DNA of 11,722 bases from an uncultured Clostridia bacterium (GTDB lineage: Bacteria; Bacillota; Clostridia; Oscillospirales; Ruminococcaceae), in the NCBI GenBank assembly GCA_947385505.1, contig CANDLP010000033.1, positions 1-11,722 on the forward strand, in the 5' to 3' direction. A program made the translations under genes and the position numbers. Every line of letters starts with the position of its first letter. Within the stretch, counting starts at the first letter, position 1. This document shows, piece by piece, positions 1-8,000 of the stretch. Under the pieces are notes generated by a model. It made no database searches. It was not told the origin of the DNA and was given only the letters and a program-made list of their open reading frames with translations.

Positions 1-2
1 TA

Positions 3-2483
3 TTCAGCATTGTTTACGCGCTTTGCTCATACACAATAGTTCAGACTATGAATCCCATGTGGCTGGACGGGGTTATGGCTTTGCCCGTAATCTGTCTCGG
101 AATAGAGAAATTCATTGACGCGGGGCGGTTCAGGCTGTTGGTTATCGCATGGGTATACGCCTTTGTCACTTGCTTCTATATCGGATTTATGTTAGCTATT
201 TTCTCGGTTATTTATTACCTTCTTTATATGATAATAACCAAAAGCGGCTATGCGAGAGAGCATTTCTTTATGAAGTCGGTACAGATACTGGGGCTCGGCG
301 TTACGGCGGTTATGATATCCGCTTTTATGATAATACCCGTTTATATGTCCTTGTCCTACGGAAAGTTCGAGTTTTCGGTGCCGGATTACAGTCTTAAAGA
401 GAACTTTCCCCTTATCGAGCTTATGGATAAGATACTGCCCAACAGCTATGACACGGTAAGAATGACGGGACTTCCGTTCATTTACTGCGGTATGATAACC
501 GTGCTGCTGCTCCCCGCCTATTTCTTCTGCAAGCGGATACAAAGGAGCGAAAGAATAGGCTATGCGGCGGTAATGATGCTTCTGGTATTCTGTATGTATA
601 TCAGGCCTTTGGATATGATATGGCACGGCGGACAGCTTCCCAACTGGCTCCCCTACCGCTATTCCTTTATTCTTTCTTTTCTTATGGCAGTTTGTGCAGC
701 AAGCGTATTTGAAAAGCTTAAGGAGACGGACAGCAAGGTGCTGGGCTTAACCTGCTTCGGCTGGCTGGCTGTAATGGTGTATCAGGAAAGTATGGACAAC
801 TTTGTTTCCGACCTGAACAACGGACGTGATACGCTTGACAATTTTTCAACCATTCTCCCCGCGATGATTATACTGTTCACCTTAACGGTTCTTTTAGTAC
901 AGCTTAAGGACAGCTTTAACTTTGATATGAGGAAAAACCGCACGCGGATATTCTCAATAGTATTGATAGCGGTGGTGGCGGGCGAAGCACTGTACAACAC
1001 AGTGGGACAGATCTCCACCCAGGACACCGACATAACCTATTCAAACCACGACACCTATGTGGATTATATCCCCAAATTAAGGGAAAAGGTAAACGAAATA
1101 AAGGCGGAGGACGACAGCTTTTACCGTATAGAAAAACTGTTTTTCCGCACGGTAAACGACCCCTCCGCGGTGAATATGTACGGCCTTTCCCACAGCTCCT
1201 CGACCCTTAACGCCAAGCCCATAGAACTGCTTAAACGTCTGGGCTTCAGCGCAAGAAGCCATTACACAAGATACAGCGGCGCTACTCTTATCACATCAAG
1301 CCTTTTCGGCGTAAAATACGAGCTTACCACCGACAACAACGATGTGGCGGAGGTAAGGCGCGGGGAAGAGATACACGTAAGCGAAAACGAGTACGCGCTT
1401 CCGATCTGTTACCTCAGCGAACCCGAAATTACGGAGCTTTCGCTTAAACAGTACGATCCCTTTACCGCCCAGACGGAAATGCTCAACACCGCCATAGGCG
1501 AGGATTACAAATATTACACAAGAATACACGACGTCGACCTTGAAACGGAGAATGTAAAACAAGGCAGCACCACCGACCAGCATCACAGCTTTAAAGTTAT
1601 AACGGAAGGCGGCGCCGCAAGTCTTACCTATAATTTTAATGTTCCGGAAACAGGAAAGCTGTATATGTACCTTCCCTCCACCTATGAAAGAAGGGTGGAC
1701 GTAACGGTAAACGGCTCTTCAAAGGGCAGATACTTTGAGGGAGACGATAACAATATGAAGCTTTTGGGAGAATTTCAGGAGGGCGCGGAAGTCACCGTTG
1801 TACTGAATCTCACAAAAAGCGATCTTTATTTCCGCGAAGCGGAATTTGCTGTGGTTAATGAGGACGCGGTGAAATACGCGCTTAATATGCTTAAGGAAAT
1901 AAATAAGGAAACCATATGCACAAAGCCTTCTTCCACAACCGTTAAAACCGAGGTTAACTGCGGCAGCGACAAAGTGCTGCTTGCCACTATTCCCGTGGAA
2001 AAAGGCTGGAAGATATATGTGGACGGAAAGGAAACGGATTATCTGGAGGCTGTGGAATCTCTGATAGCCGTACCTCTCACTGCCGGAAGGCATACTGTGG
2101 AGATGAAATTTACCGCGGCGGGATATCCGGCGGCTGTAATCATTTCCGCGGCGGGAATCATAATTTTTGCCGGATTGATTATTTATTGGCTTAAGAGAAA
2201 CGGCGAGGACAGGGCGGAAAGAAGAGAACATCTCAGATTTATTTATTCGGGTGAAGCGGAAAAGGTATTGGAAGAAAGAAAAGCGGAGGACATTAAAGAG
2301 AGAAACAGGAGCAGGGAAGAAGCCGAAAAGGGCGAAGATGAGGAAGAAGACAGCAGGAGCGGCGGTATTGACGACAGCGCAAGCGAATATTCAGACGATT
2401 ATGAGAATGATTACGAAGAATTCGAGGATATTGAAAGGCGAGGAAATGAAGAGGGCTATGATTCGGAGGATACAGAAGATTAA
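3..2483 (+). CDS. YfhO-family polytopic membrane protein (GT-C-like glycosyltransferase), 5' end missing
   Basis: The reading frame is open from the first bases of the window, and the first ATG (48) lies inside conserved sequence, so the true start is upstream. About 826 residues are visible. Visible residues 16-28 carry the family signature NPMWLDGVMALPV, typical of YfhO proteins. The first third holds many hydrophobic segments. A soluble, probably extracytoplasmic region follows (about nt 1000-2110) with beta-rich stretches such as EKGWKIYVDGKETDY, then one last membrane segment (about nt 2130-2196). Family knowledge: YfhO proteins of Bacillus and Staphylococcus act with a CsbB-type enzyme to add sugars to lipoteichoic acid; the substrate here is unknown. 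Odd: after the last membrane segment come about 94 residues very rich in Glu, Asp, Arg and Lys, ending in an acidic Tyr-containing stretch. Family assignment is firm, function is inferred. Confidence 0.88.
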   Translation, partial: FSIVYALCSYTIVQTMNPMWLDGVMALPVICLGIEKFIDAGRFRLLVIAWVYAFVTCFYIGFMLAIFSVIYYLLYMIITKSGYAREHFFMKSVQILGLGVTAVMISAFMIIPVYMSLSYGKFEFSVPDYSLKENFPLIELMDKILPNSYDTVRMTGLPFIYCGMITVLLLPAYFFCKRIQRSERIGYAAVMMLLVFCMYIRPLDMIWHGGQLPNWLPYRYSFILSFLMAVCAASVFEKLKETDSKVLGLTCFGWLAVMVYQESMDNFVSDLNNGRDTLDNFSTILPAMIILFTLTVLLVQLKDSFNFDMRKNRTRIFSIVLIAVVAGEALYNTVGQISTQDTDITYSNHDTYVDYIPKLREKVNEIKAEDDSFYRIEKLFFRTVNDPSAVNMYGLSHSSSTLNAKPIELLKRLGFSARSHYTRYSGATLITSSLFGVKYELTTDNNDVAEVRRGEEIHVSENEYALPICYLSEPEITELSLKQYDPFTAQTEMLNTAIGEDYKYYTRIHDVDLETENVKQGSTTDQHHSFKVITEGGAASLTYNFNVPETGKLYMYLPSTYERRVDVTVNGSSKGRYFEGDDNNMKLLGEFQEGAEVTVVLNLTKSDLYFREAEFAVVNEDAVKYALNMLKEINKETICTKPSSTTVKTEVNCGSDKVLLATIPVEKGWKIYVDGKETDYLEAVESLIAVPLTAGRHTVEMKFTAAGYPAAVIISAAGIIIFAGLIIYWLKRNGEDRAERREHLRFIYSGEAEKVLEERKAEDIKERNRSREEAEKGEDEEEDSRSGGIDDSASEYSDDYENDYEEFEDIERRGNEEGYDSEDTED

Positions 2484-2490
2484 AAAAGCT

Positions 2491-2518
2491 TTGTGATTTT
2501 TAAGGATTAGGATATTCT
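2491..2518 (+). promoter_or_regulatory. Candidate sigma-70-type promoter for coaX
   Basis: TTGTGA (2491-2496) and TATTCT (2513-2518) are separated by 16 bp in the spacer between the yfhO-like gene and coaX. Each hexamer matches the consensus at four of six positions, so this is moderate support. It begins only 8 bp after the upstream stop codon. Read-through from the upstream gene is an equally possible way to express coaX. Confidence 0.33.
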
Positions 2519-2523
2519 TTAAA

Positions 2524-2546
2524 CGGGAGCCGTTTCGAGGTTCCCG
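2524..2546 (+). other. Hairpin in the coaX leader
   Basis: CGGGAGCC (2524-2531) pairs with GGTTCCCG (2539-2546), giving 8 pairs with one G-T wobble and a 7-nt loop. No T tract follows it on the plus strand, so it is not a standard intrinsic terminator. If the promoter at 2491-2518 is real, this hairpin would lie at the very 5' end of the coaX transcript, where such stems often protect mRNA. A second weaker stem, GCAAT (2558-2562) with ATTGC (2577-2581), lies further down the leader. Confidence 0.35.
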
Positions 2547-2609
2547 CCGAAATACCCGCAATCTTATCAAAGCGTTATTGCTCCGGACAAAAGAAAGGAA
2601 AAAGAGAAA

Positions 2610-3389
2610 ATGATCCTGACAATAGATATAGGCAATACAAATATAGTGTTCGGCGTATTCGACGGAAACGATCTTGTCCTCGAATCCCGAATGGACACCA
2701 ACAGTCACCGTATGGCGGATCAGTATGCCATCACCATGGAACAGATCTTTAATCTTTACGGAATAAAAAGGGAGGAAATAAAAGGAGCAATAATTTCGTC
2801 GGTAGTCCCTCCCGTATCCGATCAGCTTAAAATTTCCGTAAACAGAGCCTTCGGAGTTTCCCCGATTATGATAGGCGCGGGGATAAAAACAGGGCTTAAT
2901 ATTCTTATAGACGATCCCTCAACGTTGGGAGCCGACCTTGTATGCGGCGCGGCAGGCGCGAAGGAACTGTATCCGCTCCCCTGCATAGTCATAGATTTGG
3001 GCACTGCAACCAAGATATACGCGGTGGACAAAAACGGGGGCTTTATCGGCGGCGTTATCGCTCCGGGAATTAAAATATCCTTGGAAGCTCTGGCGGGAAA
3101 AACCGTTTCACTTCCTATGATAAGCCTGGACGGAGGCGCTCCGGTAATAGGCAGGAACACCGTTGACTGTATGCGTTCGGGATTGCTTTACGGCCACGCG
3201 GGAATGCTGGACAGCTTTATAGCCAAATTTAAAAAACAGTTGGGCGGAGACTGTTCGGTAGTTGCCACGGGCGGATTCAGCAGCGTTATAAAAGAATACT
3301 GCGAAAGCGATTTTCAAGTTGACCGACAGCTTTTGCTGAAAGGGCTTAAGGCTATTTATGAAAAAAACGCGGGAAAAATAAAGAAATAA
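2610..3389 (+). CDS. coaX: Type III pantothenate kinase CoaX
   Basis: This 259-residue protein is the usual length for CoaX, the cytoplasmic ASKHA-fold kinase that phosphorylates pantothenate in the first step of coenzyme A synthesis. Type III enzymes typically need a monovalent cation and are not inhibited by CoA. Visible motifs are the N-terminal phosphate loop DIGNTN (residues 6-11), SSVVPPVSD near residue 65, GAD with D109 as the likely catalytic base, IDLGTATK (D129 on), GGVIAPGI, LPMI, and the late glycine motif VATGGFSS. The residue after GAD is Leu, where many characterised CoaX proteins have Arg. The ATG at 2610 is preceded by AAAGGAA at 2594-2600, and the DIGNTN loop sits at the expected distance from the start. 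The gene ends 12 bp before a palindromic repeat element. Confidence 0.95.
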   Translation: MILTIDIGNTNIVFGVFDGNDLVLESRMDTNSHRMADQYAITMEQIFNLYGIKREEIKGAIISSVVPPVSDQLKISVNRAFGVSPIMIGAGIKTGLNILIDDPSTLGADLVCGAAGAKELYPLPCIVIDLGTATKIYAVDKNGGFIGGVIAPGIKISLEALAGKTVSLPMISLDGGAPVIGRNTVDCMRSGLLYGHAGMLDSFIAKFKKQLGGDCSVVATGGFSSVIKEYCESDFQVDRQLLLKGLKAIYEKNAGKIKK

Positions 3390-3400
3390 GAAAATAAAAA

Positions 3401-3643
3401 GGGGCTGTAAAAAAAGAAAAAGCGGCGAAGCCGCAATGTCTTTTTCGCTTCCTTTTTGCACTGCAAAAAGGAAGTAGGGTGTGGGACAAAGTCCCACGAA
3501 GTGAGCGATTTATACCGGCAAAGAAGCAGGCGAAGCCGCCGCTTCGGGCGTTGACATCCTTGTCAACGTTCTGGGCGGCGAACTCCGCGCCCTCGCGGAA
3601 GGAAACCCACATAATAAATAAAAGGGGCTTTTTTTACAGCCCC
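3401..3643 (+). mobile_element. MITE-like palindromic repeat element, copy A
   Basis: This 243-bp non-coding element is bounded by a perfect 16-bp terminal inverted repeat, GGGGCTGTAAAAAAAG (3401-3416) and its complement (3628-3643). Inside are ordered palindromes: GCGGCGAAGCCGC (3422-3434); a 27-nt palindrome with CTTCCTTTTTGC arms (3448-3474); a 17-nt palindrome with a GTGGGAC arm and AAA loop (3481-3497); and CGTTGACA/TGTCAACG (3549-3568). The same modules recur at 4636-4991 and 10137-10214. No target-site duplication is evident. The first hairpin with its T run (3441-3445), or the closing GGGGC/GCCCC stem (3624-3643), may double as a terminator for coaX. Short open frames inside are by-products of the repeat. 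The class looks like a MITE or BIME-type repeat; no transposase is in the window. Confidence 0.8.
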
Positions 3644-3829
3644 TTCGGTCTGTATGCAGACAGCTTCTGGGCACCTCAAAAATGATACGGCTGGCTATAA
3701 TAAAAACCACATTACACGAGGGCGAAAGCGCTCGTTGCTTTCGCCCTTGCAGCTACCACATAATACTAAAAGAAGAATTAGAGCATTTTGAAAAACTTAA
3801 TATATAGAAAATTTTCCTTAATATTGATA
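3644..3829. other. Intergenic spacer with a 10-bp perfect hairpin (3720-3746)
   Basis: No gene is visible between repeat copy A and the promoter of the ECF gene. GGGCGAAAGC (3720-3729) pairs perfectly with GCTTTCGCCC (3737-3746) around a 7-nt loop. A smaller stem GTCTG/CAGAC lies at 3648-3661. Similar 9-bp words (ACCACATTA and ACCACATAA) flank the large hairpin on both sides. With no T tract after it, the hairpin is not a standard terminator. It may be another small palindromic repeat. The stretch from 3760 to 3829 is AT-rich and holds nothing else I can support. Confidence 0.4.
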
Positions 3830-3858
3830 TTGATTTTTGAAAAAAACTGTGATACAAT
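3830..3858 (+). promoter_or_regulatory. Sigma-70-type promoter of the ECF S-component gene
   Basis: TTGATT (3830-3835) and TACAAT (3853-3858) are separated by an optimal 17 bp, with AT-rich sequence upstream. Start of transcription is predicted near 3865, which would give a leader of about 98 nt before the ATG at 3964. An overlapping TTGATA at 3824-3829 has too long a spacer (23 bp) to be the main -35 box. Confidence 0.68.
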
Positions 3859-3864
3859 AATATC

Positions 3865-3963
3865 GCAATAATTCAAAACCACTGAGGGTTCACGGCTAAA
3901 GCCGTAAATATAAAACCCTGCGAGGCACCCTCCGACAATGGGGCTTCAGCAAAGGAGAAAATT
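3865..3963 (+). promoter_or_regulatory. Structured 5' leader, candidate riboswitch of unrecognised class
   Basis: The predicted leader is short, structured and ends in a strong AAAGGAG ribosome binding site (3951-3957). Pairings read by eye: ACGGC/GCCGT with a TAAA loop (3892-3905); AGGGTT (3885-3890) with AACCCT (3914-3919); and a hairpin of GAGGC plus CCC (3922-3930, one bulged A) with GGGGCTTC (3940-3947) just before the ribosome binding site. CTGA (3882-3885) can also close against TCAG (3946-3949). GAGGGT (3884-3889) can instead pair perfectly with ACCCTC (3927-3932), which excludes both the AGGGTT/AACCCT stem and the terminal hairpin. Vitamin transporter genes of this type often have translational riboswitches. 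I do not recognise a known class (TPP, FMN, THF and preQ1-I/II were considered). The switching function is inferred. Confidence 0.48.
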
Positions 3964-4608
3964 ATGTCAAACACAAGAGAAAAAACACTTAAGCTGGTGC
4001 AAATGGGCGTACTTATCGCAATTATGCTAATCTTCGCGTTTACGCCCATCGGTTACTTAAAGGCAGGAGCTATCGAAATCACGTTTATGACTATTCCCGT
4101 CGCAGTGGGAGCCATGCTGTTGGGCCCCGTATGCGGCGCGATATTAGGCGGCGTCTTTGGAATAACCAGCTTTATTCAATGCTTCGGCATGTCCGCGTTC
4201 GGTATGTTTATGCTTGGTCTTAATCCCTTCCTGACTCTGTTAGTTTGTCTTATTCCCCGAATACTCTGTGGTTTTTGCGGCGGGCTTATTTTTAAAGCGC
4301 TCAGAAACGTGGATAAAACCAAGATGATCTCATACGCGGTTTCAAGTCTTTCAGTAGCGGTATTAAATACGGTGTTTTTTATGGGAAGCATTATACTGCT
4401 TTTCTGGAAAAACGAAGCCTTTATAGGACAGATGAATGACTGGGGAATGGCTACCGATACCGTATGGGCGTTTTTAGTCGCCTTTGTTGGGGTTAACGGC
4501 GTTGTTGAAGCTGCGGTAAGCTTTATTGCGGGGGCAGCTATAGCAAAGGCGCTGGCAAAATTCCTGATCCCGAAGCTTAACAAAAATACGGCGGAAAACG
4601 CGCGTTAA
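3964..4608 (+). CDS. ECF transporter S component (substrate-binding membrane subunit), possibly for pantothenate
   Basis: This 214-residue, very hydrophobic protein has about six membrane segments: roughly residues 12-32, 37-60, 62-84, 88-110, 122-148 and 166-200. The IPVAVGAMLLGPVCGAILGG stretch (44-63) and the later PRILCGFCGGLIF (98-110) fit the general ECF-transporter S-component family (PF12822 type). Such proteins bind a vitamin or precursor outside the cell and pair with a shared EcfA/EcfA'/EcfT energising module. No such module is in the window, so this would be a solitary (group II) S component. The ATG at 3964 follows AAAGGAG with a 6-nt gap, an excellent site. Proximity to coaX suggests pantothenate. 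Sequence alone does not fix the substrate, and other vitamins remain possible. It has its own promoter and leader. Confidence 0.87.
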   Translation: MSNTREKTLKLVQMGVLIAIMLIFAFTPIGYLKAGAIEITFMTIPVAVGAMLLGPVCGAILGGVFGITSFIQCFGMSAFGMFMLGLNPFLTLLVCLIPRILCGFCGGLIFKALRNVDKTKMISYAVSSLSVAVLNTVFFMGSIILLFWKNEAFIGQMNDWGMATDTVWAFLVAFVGVNGVVEAAVSFIAGAAIAKALAKFLIPKLNKNTAENAR

Positions 4609-4635
4609 ACCTGATTTTAGAAATAATATCAACAA

Positions 4636-4991
4636 GCACTGTAAAAAAATAAAAAAGCGGCGAAGCCGCGCGATTCTTTTTTCGCTTCCTTTTTGGGAGC
4701 CAAAAAGGAAGCGGGGTTCGGGGCAAAGCCCCGAATACACCGACATAATAAATATAAAGTGGCTTTTTCGCAAAGAAGCGGCGGCTTTCCGCATGGACGC
4801 GGAGTTCGCCGCCAAAAGCGTTGACAGGGATGTCAACGCCCGAAGCGGCGGCTTCGCCTGCTTCTTTGCCGGTGTATAAATCGCTCACTTCGTGGGACTT
4901 TGTCCCACACCCTACTTCCTTTTTGCAGTGCAAAAAGGAAGCGAAAAAAACATTGGCGGCTTCGCCGCTTTTTTTCTTTTTTTACAGCCCC
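4636..4991 (+). mobile_element. Palindromic repeat element, copy B (chimeric, two cargo units in opposite orientation)
   Basis: This non-coding block lies between the ECF gene and mfd. Its right part, read in reverse complement from 4991, matches copy A closely over about 200 bp. That includes the terminal GGGGCTGTAAAAAAAG, the GCGGC palindrome (4956-4968), the CTTCC palindrome (4915-4941), the GTGGGAC palindrome (4892-4908) and the GTTGACA palindrome (4820-4837). Its left part is a second cargo unit in the forward orientation: a degenerate end (CACTGTAAAAAAA), GCGGC palindrome 4657-4669, CTTCC palindrome 4685-4711, and a CGGGGC-AAA-GCCCCG palindrome at 4719-4733. The two units meet around ACATAATAAATA (near 4743), a word also found near the right end of copy A. 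The frame of mfd stays open back to 4821 through this block, but by chance of the repeat. Confidence 0.8.
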
Positions 4992-5030
4992 CTGTTGTTT
5001 CCTCAGACAAACGAAAGGACAACGCATAAG

Positions 5031-8000
5031 ATGGAATACTTCTCTAAACTTGCCCAGAATCTTCCCGAATTTGTACGTGCGGAAAAAGCAATGAAAAATC
5101 CCGCCCGCCCCTCGTTAGTGACGGGACTTGCGGGCATTCACAAAGCGCATCTTCTGTCCCGTCTCGCCTACTGCGGCGAAGCGCCTGTTTTGGTCATAAC
5201 CAAAACGGAAGCCGACGCGGCAAAGCTGACGGCGGATATCAACACCCTAAGCGGCAGAGAAACCGCCCTTTTGTTCCCCGCCAAGGATATGACGTTAGGC
5301 GACGCGGAGGCGGTGTCGGGAGAGTATACAAGAAAAAGAATAGAGGTTCTCTATCGGCTTTCGGAGGGAAGTATACCCATGGCGGTCTGTTCTCCCGACT
5401 CCGCCGTTCAGCTTACCTTGTCCCAAAAACAAATCATGGAAAATTCGGTGATCTTGAAAAAAGGCTCGGAGCACAATCTTCCAAAATTAACGGAGAAACT
5501 CGTGGGAGCGGGCTTTGCCCGTTTTGACGCGGTAGAGGGACGCGGTCAGATATCGGTGCGCGGTTCTATTCTTGATATTTTCCCTGTAAACAGCGAAAAG
5601 CCGATAAGAATAGAGTTCTGGGACGATGAAATAGACCGAATGTCTTATTTTGAAACTGAAACCCAGCGCCGAACCGAGGATATCGACGAAATAAGAATAG
5701 CCCCAAACACCGAGCTTCTCTTCGGCAGTGATGAGCTTATTGAAAAAATACGGGGGCTTATATCCATACAAAAAGGAAAAAATTCCGAAAAGTCGATCAA
5801 AAAGCTTAATCGGGATATTGAAAGACTTAGGGGCGGACTTACCCTTATGGGAGACAAATATTTCCCCCTTTGCTGTGAAAAACCCGAAAGTATTTTTGAT
5901 TATGTAAAAACCGTTGTGGTTTGTGAAAATACGGGCTGTAATGAAACGCTCCGCGCCTCGGCGGCTCAGCACACGGAAGAGCTTAAAACTCTGTTTGAGG
6001 AAGGCACACTGTGCAGAGGGCTTGAAAGGTATTGCCTTACCAAAGGGGAATACGCCGAAAAGCTGCACGAAAAATTACGGCTTTATCTGGATAACTTTAT
6101 CAGAGGCGGCGGCATAGAACTGGATCAGATCATCCCCATGCAGGCTAATTCCGTTTCTCTCTGGGGCGGCGAATACGGCGTTTTAAAGGAACAGCTTGCC
6201 GATTACAAGGACAGCGGCTATTCTGTATCCTTATTTGCGGGTACCGAAAAGGCGGGAAGGACCTTGGCGGAAGATCTGACAGCAGACGGTTTCAGGGCGG
6301 ATTATTCACCCAACAGCAATAAACCGGTAAAAGACGTTATAACCGTCTTTCCGGGAATGCTGTCTGCAGGTTTCGATTACCCCGACGCGAAATACGTATG
6401 CTTATCCCATACGGCTGTGACAAGCATCAGAAAAAGCGCCCCTAAAAGGAAAAAAGCGGAGATCATCAATTCTTTGGACGAGATAGCCGTGGGGGATCTT
6501 GTGGTTCACAACACATACGGAATCGGAGTTTTTGAGGGCGTGGAAAATATAAGGGACGGCGGGGTAAGCAAAGATTACATCAGGATAAAATATGCGGGCA
6601 CCGACGTGCTGTACGTACCAGTAACTCAGCTTGACCTTATGTCCCGATATATAGGCAGCGCGGACACAACCGCCGTAAAGCTGTCGAAACTTCATACCGA
6701 TCAGTGGCAGAAGGCAAAAACCAAGGCAAAAGCGGCGGCAAAAGAGATGGCTAAGGAGCTTACAGAGCTTTACGCCAAGCGGCTGAAAAGCAAAGGCTTT
6801 GCCTTTTCTCCCGACAACAGGGATCAGGAGGAGTTTGAAAACCGCTTCAACTATGTAGAGACCGACGACCAGTTAAGGTGTGCCGCCGAAATAAAATCCG
6901 ATATGGAAAAAAGCTCGCCGATGGACAGACTGCTCTGCGGCGACGTTGGCTTCGGAAAAACCGAGGTGGCGCTGCGCGGGGCGTTCAAGTGCGTAAACGA
7001 CGGAAAACAATGCGCATTGCTTTGCCCCACCACCGTTCTCGCATGGCAGCATTACCAGACGGTGTTAAGACGAATGGAAGGCTACCCGTTAAAAATAGCG
7101 CTGCTTTCCCGTTTTGTTACGGCAAAGGAGCAGAAGCAGACCCTCGAAAACCTTAAGAAGGGCTCTGTGGACATGGTCATAGGAACTCACCGACTGGTTC
7201 AGAAGGACGTGGAATTCAAAGATCTGGGGCTGGTGATAATAGACGAGGAACAAAGATTCGGAGTAGCGCACAAGGAACGCTTTAAAGAAATGTTTTCGGG
7301 CGTGGATATCCTGACATTATCCGCCACGCCTATTCCCCGTACCTTAAATATGGCAATGACAGGCATAAGGGATATGAGCGTTTTAGAGACTCCGCCACAG
7401 GACAGGCAGCCTATCACCACCTATGTAATGGAGCACGACTGGGGAATAGTCGCTTCCGCCATAAGCAAGGAGCTGCGCCGAAACGGACAGGTATACTATA
7501 TTCATAACCGTGTGGAAAGTATTACCAACTGCGCCGCAAAGCTTCACGAGCTTGTGCCCGAAGCGTCCATAGGCATTGCTCACGGAAAAATGGAGGAGGA
7601 CGAGCTGCTGGAGGTGTGGAGCAAGCTTTTAAACGGAGAAATAAACCTTTTAGTCTGCACCACTCTTATAGAAACGGGCGTGGACGTGCCCAACTGCAAC
7701 ACGCTCATAATCGAGGGCGCTGAAAATATGGGGCTTGCGCAGCTTCATCAGCTCAGAGGCAGAGTGGGACGCACAAACAGGCGCGCCTTTGCATATTTTA
7801 CCTTCAAAAGGGGCAAGGTTCTGTCTGAGGTGGCTACAAAAAGACTGGACGCAATAAGGGAATTTACAAAGTTCGGCAGCGGTTTCCGCATAGCCATGAG
7901 GGATCTTGAAATACGCGGAGCCGGTTCTATTCTGGGTGCAAGCCAGTCGGGGCATCTTACGGCTGTAGGCTACGATATGTATCTTAAGCTGCTGGACGAA

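Noticed and set aside
3550..3555. TTGACA words inside repeats A and B resembling a -35 box
   Set aside because: They are one arm of the CGTTGACA/TGTCAACG palindrome, and no -10 box lies 16-18 bp downstream in either copy.
3479..3685. Short open frames inside repeat elements A and B (for example 3479-3685 and 4577-4933)
   Set aside because: The same repeat DNA is open in several frames and on both strands because of its palindromes. The translations reflect repeat content, not selection for protein.
3881..3960. Assignment of the ECF leader to TPP, FMN, THF, preQ1-I or preQ1-II riboswitches
   Set aside because: The hallmark conserved stretches of these classes are not present. A GAGGGTTC/ACCCTC resemblance to preQ1-I is too short, and its A-rich tail is missing.
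4821..5030. In-frame extension of mfd by 70 codons
   Set aside because: The extension is translated repeat element B sequence, has no ribosome binding site at its start, and would add residues not found in Mfd. The ATG at 5031 gives the family length.
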